DNA from: Zeus faber
Taxonomy: Eukaryota; Chordata; Actinopteri; Zeiformes; Zeidae
Direction of reading: 5' to 3'
DNA: 64,000 nt
Assembly (NCBI GenBank): GCA_960531495.1
Contig: OY482846.1
Span: 13,177,986-13,241,985 of the forward strand
The notes under the pieces were generated by a model. That model made no database searches and was not told the DNA's origin. It was given only the letters and a program-made list of their open reading frames with translations. Below, one piece after another: positions 48,161 through 61,943 of the stretch. Positions within the stretch are counted from its first letter, which is position 1; each line of letters opens with the position of its first letter. Made by a program: the position numbers and the translations under genes.

Positions 48161-48772
48161 GACATGCATGTGAACCCACAGTGGGATCCGTGCCCGCCGT
48201 CCCCCTCTCCGCCCGCTGAGACCAATCAGGCGTCGAGCCTCGTTGGCAGCCGAGGCGCTCGCCCTCAGGATCTGCTCGTTTCACGTTTCCCTGATGTCAC
48301 TCCATCCCTCTCCCGCCTTGCCTTTTAGGAAATAAATGTGTCTGTTGTTCCCTTTTCTATTCCTCGCCGCGCTGTGGATTTCGGCGCTGCACAACCAACG
48401 TGCTGATATCGCCAGCAATGACAAACTGGCACCGCGCGTCTTGGTGTACACAGTACGTTACCAAAACAAACATCCTTCCCAAAAGTTGAACGCGGGCGTT
48501 TGCGGGATTTGCATTTCACGGAGATTTGCTTGAGCCCCACCTCATCACAACTGGGTGGATTGCCACGGATACCGGCGCCGCCGAGCGCCCGAGGTTTGTT
48601 GTACCTCCGCTCGCACCGCTGAGCTCCGGGCTTCTCGGCGGCGATATTTTTATCCCGGAGAGCTGCACTTTCACTCCGCTACGCCGCCTTTCTTCCCCGC
48701 CGAGAGGACTCAAAGCAGCGTGTGAGAGCTGTAAACAAGTTCCCACCCCCCACCCACACTGACGCACTGACT

Positions 48773-48795
48773 ACACACACACACACACACACACG

Positions 48796-48862
<67 letters not shown>
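48773..48862. repeat. (CA)n microsatellite
   Basis: A CA array of about 90 bp with two CG interruptions. Confidence 0.97.
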
Positions 48863-48864
<2 letters not shown>

Positions 48865-50268
48865 CACACAGAGAGTTGAGCTGTATCTGGGCAAAAAGAG
48901 CGTTCTGAAACCACAAGCATCCGTGTTATCATATGATTACACTTTGTAATGTCACAACCTTGAGTCACGGGACGACGGAGGAGCTTCCTTTCGCACCTTT
49001 AGGAAGCCAATGTGCCACAAAACCACAACAGATGTTATCGCCTTCAGGAAGCAGCTTATAATACGAGACGACGCGTCCGAGGCGGCCGGAGAGAGACGGC
49101 GCCTGTAGTAACGCGCCGTCATTTATTATTGATATCACAAAAAAAAAAAAAAAAGAAGAAAACAGCGGAGGCTCTAGCTCCAAACCTGTTTTCATTTTGT
49201 TCAAATGCATCACGCATGCTAATGTGTTCTTTCTGTCTTTGCGATGAAATTCAGCCCATCCCAAACGCTTTGTTTTCGGGGGAAAAAAAGGTTGTTTGAT
49301 GGGATCAATAAGTCTGAAAATGAAACATGAGCATTAAGATGCTGCTTTGATTAAAAAAATATATATAAATACAATCTGTGTGTTAATGAGGCGGCGATAG
49401 TGGATTTATAATTAGGAAACTTGCGCCGAATAACAAAAGCTTGAATGGCCGACGTTCAATGCCTCTGCAATTGGAAGGAAATGAAAGAGTTGTTGGCAAA
49501 GAATGGTTTGAGAGAGCTCATCAGGGATTAGAGGAGATGTTTTGATCACGTATTGAATTTGTTGAGGCTGCCACACTTGCTTGAGATGTCACAGCAATTA
49601 TTCGTATTGATACTAGAGCTGGGTGATGGTAGAATACCAATAAAACATCCTCCTTCAACTTAAATTACCTGGATGGCTTGTGGCTGCACCGAGAGAGGAG
49701 ACAGCCCTGATATTGGCAGATTCTGCTCCGTGAAACCTGACCATTCATATGAAATTTCCCGTTGAAGGACTCTCCAATACGGGATGTTGCATATTTCAAA
49801 TACATATTCGAAATTTGGATTTTTTTTTTTAAACGTCAACCTATTCCTTGAACCTGGCGGTAAGTATCCCGGTAAAAGGCTTTCCATCGCCCCCGCCCCC
49901 CAGGACGTTGCTCCCTGGGAGGACTCCAGGGACCTTCTTTCAACCCTGAAATGCAAAGTGATGTTGATACACATAATTTTCACTGTGAACGTCCCACTTG
50001 ACGGGCAGGGAAAGTGTTTTGGTGGCTGACGGCACACACGATCAATTATTAAAAGCCATAACATACAGCACCGGCCGGCGTGCTCTACGTAGGGAAGTAT
50101 GTTAATATCTCCCCGGCTTGCGACACGCCGGCTCTTAGGGATCCAGGGTTCATTGGAAACAAATGCAAACATTTGAACGTGGGGAAATTGGGGCAGGCTC
50201 GACACGTGATGGGAGGTTGTTTTTAATTTTCCACAACAGCAGGCAGGTGTGCCTGCACTTGAGTTATA

Positions 50269-50284
50269 CCCCCCCCCCCCCCCC
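50269..50284. repeat. Poly-C tract
   Basis: A run of about 16 C bases. Confidence 0.9.
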
Positions 50285-51222
50285 GTGTGGTAAACACACA
50301 GTCAGATGTAATGGCAGATGGCTTCCTCCAACCAGAGGCATTCGTCTGTGATTCGCTGGTAATCATGAAGGCGGCGTCCCCCAGGACGCCGCGCTGTCAG
50401 GATGACGGACTCATTAGACACGCGTCAATGTCTGTGCAGGAATGTGCCTCTCCATATCGGCCGACCAGCCCATAGCTGCTTTCTAAACACCTCCCTCAGG
50501 TCGATCGGGCGGCGAACGTGCTAATTGAGACATGGAGGAGTCGAACGCCACACGCTTGGAAAGCCCGACTGGAATTCTCCGTTGCAACCAAACTACAAGA
50601 CTAAATTGAGTCATTTCTCAATTTCAATTAACTCACACAAACGATAGTTAATTAAAGCAATTCTTGCACGAAAATGTTTAATTAAAGTTCATATTTATTT
50701 CGGATAAACGCATATTAAACCTATCCTTGTTAATGAAGTGGTGACGGAAATAATAGACCTTTTCCGTCACTTCGCTCAGTGTTGCTCGGTATTGACAAAA
50801 AAAACATTTAAAAAAACGCAATACAACCTAGTGAGGACGCACCAAGACCTCATTATCAGGCTGCGGTTATTTCAGGAGGACATGCACCCGGTGACCCGAG
50901 TGGTTTCACCCAGAGCGGTAACACTGACCTCGCTGCGCAGAGCAGGCCTTCCCCCGGATCGCTCCGAAGCATCTGATGGGAATGCTGTGATGTGGCAGGG
51001 AAGGAATGTTTTGTATGTCTGGCTCATTGTGGGCCATCTGGGGCTGCGGACCCCACCAACACCCACCCAGCCACCCGAACCATAAACCCAGAACATTACC
51101 CATGAGTGATGTTTACGGACTGCAGGTGGCTCCTGAGGGGTCAGGGAAGTCCCCAAGGGTGTGTACTTGGGAGATGACGTCACCTAATCCTGGTGTGTTA
51201 ACGCCTCATTCATGTGCATCTA

Positions 51223-51225
<3 letters not shown>

Positions 51226-51268
<43 letters not shown>
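51226..51268. repeat. (TG)n microsatellite
   Basis: A pure TG array of about 43 bp. Confidence 0.95.
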
Positions 51269-51270
<2 letters not shown>

Positions 51271-54200
51271 AGGCTCCGCTGATGTCATTGTTTGCCTCTG
51301 GAGTCCCTGAAAGTCCTGTCCACCCACCTAAAAAAAGGGAAAAAAAAGTCAACGTTTATGCAGCTATTTCTGTCCCTTCAGACTTCAAACTCAACAACGA
51401 CTGAACCCGCTTCCTCTGCTAAATTCCAGGCCAGGGCTTCAAAAATATTGGTTTGGAAATCACCCACCTGCATGTCTAACGTCAGACATATTTAGTGGAC
51501 ATCAGAAGTCCCTGTCGAGTTTAATTTCCACCTAATTTGAGTGGCCAGTCTATAAGAAAGCTAAACACAGAAATACATTTCACATTTTACCCTTTTAGTT
51601 TTGCCATTTCAGCCCAAAGAGAGATTGTACTGTGTGAAGATTAAAAAAATAATGTATAAAAAAATTATAATGATCGTATAAATCTTTATAAATGTCACCT
51701 AATTTTACAAATAAGAAAATATTTTATAAACTTTTTATGTATTCACAATGGATATACTACAGTTGTGTTAAATTAAAACCTCTTAAGTTGTACTTAAGAT
51801 GTGCTTAAATCTATTAAAAATATATATGTTTTGTGTATTTTGTGTAATTTTCTTTGTACTTTTGACGTACAATACATTTGCAGCATAATAACAACTAGTA
51901 TACTAAAGCTGTACTTTAAAATAGTACTCAAAAGTAAATAGGGAAGGTGAGTACCAAAAAATACACTTCAAGTACACTCACAAAAAAGCACAAACGGGTA
52001 GGAATATACATTTTATACACTTTATATACTAAATATATATTTTCAGAAAAAAAACCTTTTTTTTATTGGGGTCAGAAAGGACAGATAAGTGGTTGGAAAC
52101 AAAAAACGCATTACAGTGAAAGAGGCCACTTGTTTGTTTAAGATGGTTCCTCTCAGGTGGAAGTGTGTGACCGTCCACAACGTGACATTCCGACCATCTG
52201 GAGGCAGTTTAATGTGATAATGAAGCTCTGAATAATGTACATTCTTCCCTCATAACACCTGTTTGTGACCAAGTGTCACTTTACACCCGGGAAAGTAAGA
52301 GTGCACGTCAATTGGTTATTCATACCTGACCAACGAACAGAGGATAAATCATAACTGATGGACCAATAACATTGACGCAGGTCTGTGGAACACTATGATT
52401 GAACGTAATGAAGAACGGCAATAAACAATGGTCTCTTTCCAATAGTGGATTGCAATAGCATATGCAAAAAACATATATATCGTATTAACTCTAATTACCA
52501 GGTAATTATTATTTATTAGCCACTTTTTCAGGTTATCTACCTCGTACATACATGGGTTTTTTCGATACGTTCTTTCTATACTCTTCTAAAGTAAAATATA
52601 AGAATCGTTTTGTTATAGTAATTACTGTATTATTAATGCATAGTTACCTGTTTTTTTCCACATTTTTCCATATGTATAGTGTGTATATAGGTACCGTACT
52701 TTAAATATGACCTATATGTGATTAGAGTTTTAGTACCTGTAATTGGGATAAAATACCTGTAGCACTGTCGTCATAATTACTTTTCCCCCTACCCATTAAA
52801 GATATTAAAATTGTGTCCAAATAGTTACTTTATTATTACTTGGAACATACTGATGGCTGTACTTGATAATATGCTATTTCATGGTAATAGCTACAGGTTC
52901 GACTCTTTATCTTTATACTATCTTTATACTACCCTTCATTACCGAGTGTGTGTATTAGTTAAACTTATGCTTATTACTACTACTTATTACTACTATCACT
53001 GTTGTATCACTTAAGAACAATTAAACCAATGGTAAGTGATGCAATTTCATTTCACTCTTTATCAGCCTTCACACCAGAAGTGCGTGGGTTTCGTAAATCA
53101 GCAGGTTGAGCTGCTGCACGTCGATCTGATGGAAGACCATGCATACATTATGGTATGACACTGTGAATTTACTGTAAGTAGTCTTTTTAAAGCCAACCAG
53201 AAAGTCCTGTTGTTCCTTACCACACAGGAAGTGAATTCACCTCCGGTGCTGAGTCACGGACTGCTGAGCTGCAGAGCAGCTGACGTCATCGCTGCGGCTC
53301 CGGCCGCGCGTGACTTCCCCAGAAATGCTTCCAAGGCATGTGCTGAGTTCATTCTATGGAGAACCGAAAACTTTCAGCCCATTGCCAATTTCAGAAACTC
53401 CCTTAGTTGAATAAAAGCTTTTTAAACCAGCTCAGTTATAGATAATCTGCTAATGTATTGTGTTGTCTAAACAGAAGGACATGTTGGCACCTCTCCGCTC
53501 AGACTGCTTTTGTTCACGCCGAAAACCACTTTAAATTCTGATGTTTTGGAGGACTTAGAGGCGGTTCTTTCACAATTCCCTGGTAATTCCAAGGCCGCGG
53601 TGCGCAACACATGGCGAGAAATGGTTTCTCTGGGTTTTTAATATTTGTGGAGCCGCTCGCCGCTCCCTAGATCCGTCCGCGCTCCCCCGTCGCTTCCGAT
53701 GCCTAAAAAACAAAAAAAAAAAAAAAGCAGACGCGCGCTCATGCCTGACAGTTGTTTGCCTTCAAAGTCTATCACAGCCTCTTGAACGGCGCGCCAATCC
53801 CGGCTTCCCCCCGGGAGGATGAGGAGACTGACTGTGACTGCCGGCTATGGAAGACCAGCCGGCAGTGGCTCATATCCACTATGCCAAAATCTCCTCAGTC
53901 CCTTTTTTTTTTTCTTTTGTGGTTTTGAAGTTGGCATGGACATGTTTGCCGGCGTGAACTCTTGAATCCGAGACTTGGCTGACACAAAGATGTCAAGCTC
54001 GGCGCATGTGTCTCGGCAGGGACCGTTTGATCTCTGCAAAAAAAGAAACCTGCTCTGAGCCGAAAGACAATGTCGGCAGCCATTGCCGGTAGGTTAGCGG
54101 CCGACCTGGTATATCGTCTATTATTAACCAGGTAGAGAATAAATCCCTCACAATCAAGCAGCTCTGCCGAGGAAACGTCTTTGTTAATATTTGATGGTGT

Positions 54201-56630
54201 TACTCGAAAGTGCATTGGAAATATTCCGCACGCCGCTCATTAGAGCGCCACGTTTCACGCCTGGCGCTTTGAACAAGAGCGCCGTCTTCCTTGCGGCGTC
54301 GATGACACTGATCATGGTGCTTTGACTCCTTCTCTTTCTCGCCGTGGAAACGACGTGGTCCGAGGTGAAGTCACTGGTGACTTTTCAGAACTGTTTTCGC
54401 TATTATTAGAATAGGTTTGGGGATGTAAAATGAAAATAAAACGTTTAAAAAAACCATTACACGCGGCGGCTGGGGAGCCGGTGGAATGCGCTCGTCCTCA
54501 GAAGGAGGGGGTCCGGGGCACAGGTGTGTTTGTCTGGGTTCGGGCCCGAGAGGGAGGGATAGGAAAGGGGCGTTGTGGTGTCAATCGCAAGCCGGCAAAG
54601 AACCGCGGACGTCTGCTGGCTTTGTGCCACACTGTACCTGTGGCATCCTGGCTGGAGTAGAGAACAGAATGTTTATAGACGTTTCCTCCCAGGAGGAAGG
54701 AGAGGCGCGTTTGGAATTAATTTGTTGAGACATGCAACACCCATTCTCCTCGTGTTTTTTTTTTAATTGACCAGAAAATAGCATTTCAGAAGCATATAAT
54801 TACTCTGTGGTATCTGAATTGTTGCTCAACACTGGTTAGCAAATTCTGGAAAAACAGCTCAGAGGTACAGAAAGAGAGAGAAAAAAAGATCATTTAGTGC
54901 CTTCTATAGTGCAAATAGAATTTGAAGTGTGAAATACGGAGGCGGTTAAAAATGCCTCCTCACACGGATGTTTCCCCGCACGCAGTGAGTTAGACAACCT
55001 CAGAATTATTCAAATCGGGCCCTGGCCCAAACCCAGCGCGCCGCTACGGTTGTTTTCTGTCTCCGGCATTCATCTTGGGAAGACGGATGGAGGGAAAACA
55101 GAGCGTGCGCCGTGCGGCCCGCCCGCCTGAGCTGAAGAGCCTCGGCTTTAATGTGAGAGGCGCTGCTGAGGGGAACTGTGTGGGTCCAGCCCGCTCTCAG
55201 ATCTTCAGAGGTGCCGTCAGATCAGAGAGCGGCTGTCGCACCTCCAGGCGAGTCCTTTCAGCCGCAACCCCCCCCCCCCAAGGAGAAAATGATGCCAAGC
55301 AAAGACTCCACAATTGATTTTTATCTGATTGGCGTCTCCAGTGACACATGAGAGGCACGTCGCGGCCGTGGAGTCCGGGAGAAGGTTATGTCTGCTAATC
55401 TGAGCCCGGACGCTGGATTTTGTCCACCCGAGGAACGCCGGATGTGGGTCAGGGGCCGTGTGAAAAAGGACCCGTCTTTCGAAGCGCAGGTGACCAACAC
55501 AACGGAACACAACAGAAACTTCAAAGCTCACATTTTGAAATTCAGTTCCTAAGAAGCGTGCATCTAATTATGGATTCTTCCAAGCTGAGTGGAATAGCTT
55601 TAATGTGTCAAGATGATAAGGAAAGGGCAACGCTTTCAAACATTTACAGCTAAACACTATGGATTTCCATTAACATGAATGAACATTGCCAGCATTAATC
55701 CCTTCCTTGGCATTTGCTATAGTTATTTGCATAATAATAGTACGTCCTGTGGTATAAAAAGTGTTGGGGAAGAGTGTGTGTGTGCGTGTGAGTGCTTTAT
55801 GCTTTTTAAGATTCATTGGGCGTCTATTGAGGAAACCATCCGGTTCCTTTCATTTGTGTTTCCCCCTCGTCTTTGCCATCGCCAGATATAATTTTTCCGG
55901 TGGCAGTGTCACGCTTAAAATGATGAATGCGATGCCGTTTTTCTTTTTCTTTTTTTCTTTTTCGCAAGACAATACCCGCATTGCTTTATTTCCTTCAATC
56001 ATTTCCCCCCGGACTGCTAGGCACGGCTTGGTGTTGTGGTGTATCCAATTAGCTACAGTGACGATCCTTTACAGGTCAAACAAAAACAGGTTGAATAGGT
56101 AATTTCACGGATGGCACACGGTGGAGTGGCTGATCTCCTCAGAGGTCCGAGGACGCGCTAATCCCTCCAGCTCCAAGGAATGACGTCATGCCAAATCTCA
56201 ATAAATCACAACTTATACCAGATCAGTGGAGGGTTACGGCCTTTTATCAAATTGGGAGGGATGTTCTGTTGAGGGGAGTGAGTCATGTGACGCTCCAGGC
56301 CATTGGGAGAGGCCCTTTGGGCGTCGTGTAGGCCTTGATGTCATGATGTCATCTGCTTCCGTTTTAATGAGCCCCCAGTGAGGAGGGCCAGTACCGGAAT
56401 TCCTTACAGGCTAGAATATGTTCTTTTCAAGAAAAGAACCCACTTTTAACAGTGAAAACAGTCAACGTTTTGAATGTAAACTGGGTTCATATTTCACCTG
56501 TCATATTTTCACCTGTATAAAAATGATGCCTGATCTCAGAGACCCCTTGAAAAGAACATGATGCATTTGTGGGCCTGTAATGAGAGTCTTTGGTTGAGCA
56601 AAACAATATATTCAAGTCTCGTAAGCATAC

Positions 56631-56679
56631 ACGCATGCACACATGCACGCACGCACCCACGCACGTACACACGCACACA

Positions 56680-56756
<77 letters not shown>
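56631..56756. repeat. (CA)n microsatellite
   Basis: An irregular CA/CG start followed by a pure CA array of about 76 bp. Confidence 0.96.
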
Positions 56757-56758
<2 letters not shown>

Positions 56759-57734
56759 TCAGAATTGATTTCCATAACAGTCAAGAAATAGACAGATAAG
56801 CATAATTCCCAAATATACATATGTATTAATTTAGGGCAAAAAAGATTGGGTAAACCCAAATTACAGTTTGTTATGATTTGTTACTATAGGGTGAGCAAAA
56901 GGCTTCCTGTAACACAACCAATACTGTGGTGTGTGAAGTGAAATCCTGGCATAGAGGTTGAATTTATCTTCCAAGTAAATTTGTTTCTAAATGGGCTGTG
57001 AGCTGTTTGTACATTGGACAATAATGTTGTTTTTTCTAAACAGCAGCAGAACATTTCTGCTTAAATGAGCATTTGCCTGTGGTTATGTTAAATTAGGCAG
57101 CACACAGAGACTCACTACAGGGGTGCTCATCCCCCACTCATTAACTATTCAATGTTAACTTTGGATCCTGCAGGGTATTGACATTAATTCCCTCTACGAC
57201 CCCAGCAAGCAGTTTGTGAAATTTAGGAAAGTCTGCAAATTCTGCCCACAGTCCCTTAAAAAAAGCTAAAATGTTCTCCACTAAGCAAACATTTGTCCAT
57301 TTATTTTCATGCCACTTGCCTACGGTGGAGCCCCCTCCACCGTTGCATTATTAACTGAAAGGCTAATTAAGCATTTTGTGCCGGCCTGTGCCAGTTCCCA
57401 TCGAAAGCACCCGAAACAGAAGCAGCAGCAGCAACTCGTGTTGCTTTGCTTTTGTAAGTTGTTGATCACAGCGCAGGTTTTAAGGGGCGAGGAGCTTGCG
57501 AGAGGTCTTGTTACTAGGATGTGGTTGGGCTTCCTCTCACCTTATCCAATCTCGATTTAGAGGCACAAGTTATGCCTTGACCTTGTGGCGGCTCGGGCTT
57601 CCTGGAGGGCAGGGTTGAACGTTCAGCGGCTCATTAATAGAGCCAACAGGCTGTGGGCGGAGGAAGCAGCGATGGTGGCCTTAGTGCTGAGGCAGGCAGA
57701 GAAATGTATGAATGACTGAAAAAGAGGAGAGCCG

Positions 57735-58060
57735 GGAGCCAATCGCAGCGAAGGGAAGAGTCTTTCAGCCAATGGCAGAAAGCCCCTCTTCTATCCTCCA
57801 GTGTCTCTCTGACTTCTTCTCCTGACTGTTACCAGGTCACCGTGCCTGCCCGCGCTCCGCGATAATCTGTTTCATTGGGTCAGTGTGCCTCTCTCGACGC
57901 GCCTGACTGGCTGGCCGGGCATACGCGGTTGCTAGGGGGCTCAGCCAATTGCAGCGTGGCGGAAGTCTCCACTTGGTTTCTAGGCAGGATTCACGTGCCG
58001 AGGATGTTTTGGCGGGAGAGCGGGGAGAAGCAAGGGAAGGGAGGGGCGGCTGCAGGGTGA
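57735..58060. promoter_or_regulatory. CCAAT-rich candidate promoter or enhancer
   Basis: CCAAT boxes occur at 57739-57743, 57769-57773 and 57945-57949, with an inverted copy (ATTGG) at 57874-57878. The first two are exactly 30 bp apart. An RFX-like GGTTGCTAGGGG lies at about 57928-57939, and a GGGGCGGC GC-box-like motif near 58043. This composition fits a CpG-type promoter, but no gene model starts here. Confidence 0.4.
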
Positions 58061-58074
58061 AGTGGAGCGTGTGA

Positions 58075-58095
58075 TTGTGTGCATGTGTGTGCGTG

Positions 58096-58167
<72 letters not shown>

Positions 58168-58199
58168 CGTGTGCGTGTATGTGTGTGTGTGTGTGTGTT
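58075..58199. repeat. (TG)n microsatellite
   Basis: A TG array of about 125 bp with CG and CATG interruptions. Confidence 0.96.
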
Positions 58200-58644
58200 C
58201 ATTTTGCCCTGCCTCTTGCTTGAGCTTTCTGATGCAACAGCTAACTGTGTCTCCTGGGCTACTAGGGGACCTTGTTATGTTTTTTTTCTCTCTCTCTCTT
58301 CTGGTCCTCGCAGGAAACGAGAACCAATTGCTACGCTGTTGCCATCGGAGCAAGGGAGGTTTGTTTTCCCTTCACTTTCATCACTGGTACCTCCCCATCC
58401 ACAGTTACCGTAGAAACAAGAGCAACTCCGACTCTATTTCTATCCATGTCTCCTTCCTTCAATGATTTATCGTTGCTTTCTTTTTTTAATCCGCTGCACA
58501 GCGCCTACCTACCAACACGTTTGCAGCCAATGGAGTATTTAGCGAATTGTGTGTCATCTCTGAAGGGCGGCTGTATAAAAGCAGATATGAGGGAGGCTCA
58601 CATGCTGAGCAGCAGAAAGTGGTCACACCAGTTCCTATTTTATC

Positions 58645-58687
58645 ACGAGAGCCCGCCACTTCTGAGGGAGAAGTGGTGGGCTCTCGT
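58645..58687. repeat. Near-perfect 19-bp hairpin with 5-nt loop
   Basis: Left arm ACGAGAGCCCGCCACTTCT (58645-58663), loop GAGGG, right arm AGAAGTGGTGGGCTCTCGT (58669-58687). The only non-Watson-Crick position is a G opposite T, a wobble pair in RNA. Confidence 0.85.
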
Positions 58688-61600
58688 AATATTGGGTTTC
58701 AATATTGCGAGATAACAAAATCATCTTCGGTCTCGGAATTTGGCGGACAACTCAGTCGTCCCCACCCAAAAAAAAGAAGAAGAAAATAGACTTGCGCACA
58801 TCTCACCCCCTCCCTATTTCACCAAATACCCTTTAAATCCCCCCCTGTCAACATAGTGTGCATCTCGTCTGACAAGGGCTTCCCAAAATCCGATTATTGC
58901 AACTTGAGCACTCACTGGGTTGTGAGAGTTGAACAGGAGAGCTGCAAGGAAATGTGCAGATGACCTATAGTACTTACATTTTTGTTTCTATTGGATTACA
59001 GCGTGTGATGGTTAAGCAACTTAGAACAATAGCTCACTCACTTGGGCACTATGTTTTAATTAATTGGCCATGAACACATCTCCATGTACTCATGCATGCA
59101 CACACTGTATAAACACACACACCCTTGGGAGGACAGGTAACAGGTAAAAAAATAAACATTTGGTGGTCCAAGGCAGTGCTGAAAAGCACTTTGCCCATGG
59201 TGCTGAATGATTGCCATTATTTGTGTATGAGTTTCTTGCGTGATTTCTAGTGCCAAAGAAGAAACAAGTTGAGAAAAAAATAACCATTTTGCAAATTTGC
59301 TCCAAAGCAGAGTTTAGGAGGAAATAAACTACAAAAGAGAGACTCCCTGGAGAGTCCCGTGCCCAATTTTTCCTGCATTTGCGGTTTATTTTTAAATGTC
59401 TGATGTTACTTTTGCATTTATTGGGGGAGAGGCTGTTTCTTTGATTAGCTAAATGTGACCACGCCCCCTTTTCATCTTGACCACACCTGTGTGATGTTTG
59501 GACAACTTGCAGAAACACAAAAAGGATATCTTCAAACTATCTGCAAACTGGTGAATAGCTTTGAGTTGCACACATCGCCACATGCAAACCCAAAACACTG
59601 TATTTTTGTCATTTTTTGTCTTCCTACACTGAACAGGAATTTTTGATCAAAAAGTTATGTTTTGTCATGACTATACCGGTGCTTTAATAGTAAACCAACG
59701 TTAGAGTTAGCGCCGTGATGACAGGTGTCTAGTCGCCAGGAATAAATAAAATTCACAGATGCATTTTCAAAGTGCCTGGACTCACACAGTGTTGGTTGGT
59801 GGTAGGTGATGGCCTTACAACATGACAACAAATCATTAAAGCGACCAGCCTTTCTGGCCACACACACAAAAAAATGAAACCCCGGTAATTGGATTAAAGA
59901 ATAGAGATTTATTTCATGTCACAAAACTGCCAACAGACTGTCACCATGTCTGACAAGTGGTTTGTTTACATCTGTGGCTGGCTTGTGGCTGCTCAGTAAT
60001 GTTGGTGATGCTCATTTATTTAAACCATAGTTGTGTCTACTCTCCACCATTGGAAATCCATTGAGACCAATTGAAGGTGGGGGGGACAGCAAATCCATTT
60101 CCATACAACGCCTAATCCAAAGCCTGCGCAAATTCAATTCGGTCCCTATCGCTGTTGTTTGGGTGATTTGTTGTTTGTTTATATTCCAGACTTGGGCTAC
60201 TTTTACCTCACATTAAAGTGGTGTCGGAAAAATGCAGAATCGCGGGAAATTGTTTGCCTCAGGTGGTTCTGGGCTTCAAATGCGTTACCTTTGGATGAAC
60301 CCTTGGAGAGCCGTGATCATTGGCTGAGCCACCGGTGTACCTGTGGTTTAACTCTGTAGTAATTGACAGGGACGGGTGGAGGAGGAGGGGATGGAGGGGG
60401 ACAGAGGACTCCGAAAACGCAGATTGAACTGTGGAAACTCGGCACCTGTCACATGCCTTCACCATCAATTTGTGCAAAAATAATGCGCTGTTCGTATGGG
60501 GATTTAGGCAGATAATTAACAGTGAGGCAGAGAGAGCACAGCCATGAAATTGTGATGTTGAGGTGCATGCAAAACAAGTATTTTAGGGGGGAATGTTTGT
60601 TTGTGGAGAAGTTTGAAATGTCTGGATGTCAGATGCCATTAAGGGAAAAGCCACAAAGTAAATTGTATCATTATGCTGTGAAATCTGCTAAATTATAACA
60701 CTCTGAGCACTCATCACCTCTTGTGGCACGATGTATTCAGAAATAACTCACGGTAGAGATTTTTGACTGCCTCACAAGGGAGAATTGCTCAGATAAAAAT
60801 GAATTGCTTGCTACTGTACCTGACACATAAGAGGGTCTTGAAATTTCCATTGAGATGACAAGTTCTGAGCTTAGAGCCAACATTAAGGATGCTTCCGCCT
60901 TCAAAGGAGATGAAACAGTAGACTAGAAAGGAGCTGACAGCTAACGACTCAAACCTATGTATACGATTGCACAATGCATGACTGTTGTGTTTTTTTTTGC
61001 GGCTCTTGCATCGACCCTGCATGTTCGCTCTGTGAATACTCTAATTAATGACACAGATGTGGTTAACCCCCCCTGTATTCAAATGACAGAAAGATCTCTC
61101 TGCTTCTCTATTTGATTGATGAAAAAACTACACCAGAGTGCAACGACCTTGAGATGAGTGAACGTTTGGGAACGCTAATTTGTTGTTGACAAAGAGAACT
61201 TGTGGCAATAAAAAGTTTCAAAAGTGAAAATGGATGATTATTTTAATTATCTTGTTGTGTATTTCTTAAGAGAGCCACATAATAGGCAGGTTCCACCCCT
61301 GCATACCTCCAAAAAGGTACCTCAAAATGTCTGACCATTGCACAAAAAGCAGATCCAAAGGGACTTTTAAAGACCCATTACCAACATCAGCTCATTTTGT
61401 AGAGTATGTATTCCCAAGACAGACAGAGGTCACAGAGATCGCCACCTTGCTGCATATCTTACAACTAAATGTGATTCTGAAATCCGTCACACTGTGTAAA
61501 CAGCTAAATGCTCGAAATTTTGTTGGTGACGGATGAGTTTGAACACTCTATACCATCAGGTCATACAGTACATGGCGTTTTAGGAAACCGCAATCATAGT

Positions 61601-61922
61601 AAGTAAGGATGCAGCGATAATGATATTGCATTTGGGTATCGGCTGGTATCCGTGCATCTCTAGTATTAATACATGAATATATACATTAAGTTAATTCTGA
61701 AATAATCAAACATGAAGTTTACTTGAAAAAATGCCTTAAACCATTGTTTAGAAGTTGCAGTGTGATTTTGCACTAAATTTTAAAGCTGTTATGCAGATGT
61801 GAAAGCTACTTGCTGCGGTAATGTTGCTGTATTATTGTTTTTCCTATTCAGAACAGTTTGCATGCCATGCAGTCTACTCTAAACTGTTTATTGATTATGC
61901 CTTGCCTGGTTTGAGAACAATA

Positions 61923-61943
61923 CACACACACACACACACACAA
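61923..61943. repeat. Short (CA)n microsatellite
   Basis: A CA run of about 20 bp. Confidence 0.85.

Noticed and set aside
47634-48328. Overlapping open frames in the GC-rich patch at 47.6-48.3 kb
   Set aside because: Several frames on both strands are open because of GC-rich and simple sequence, with no consistent exon structure.
49660-50205. 181-codon minus-strand open frame
   Set aside because: It has no recognisable domain and no splice context, and it crosses a poly-A/T tract. It is likely chance, though conservation was not testable.
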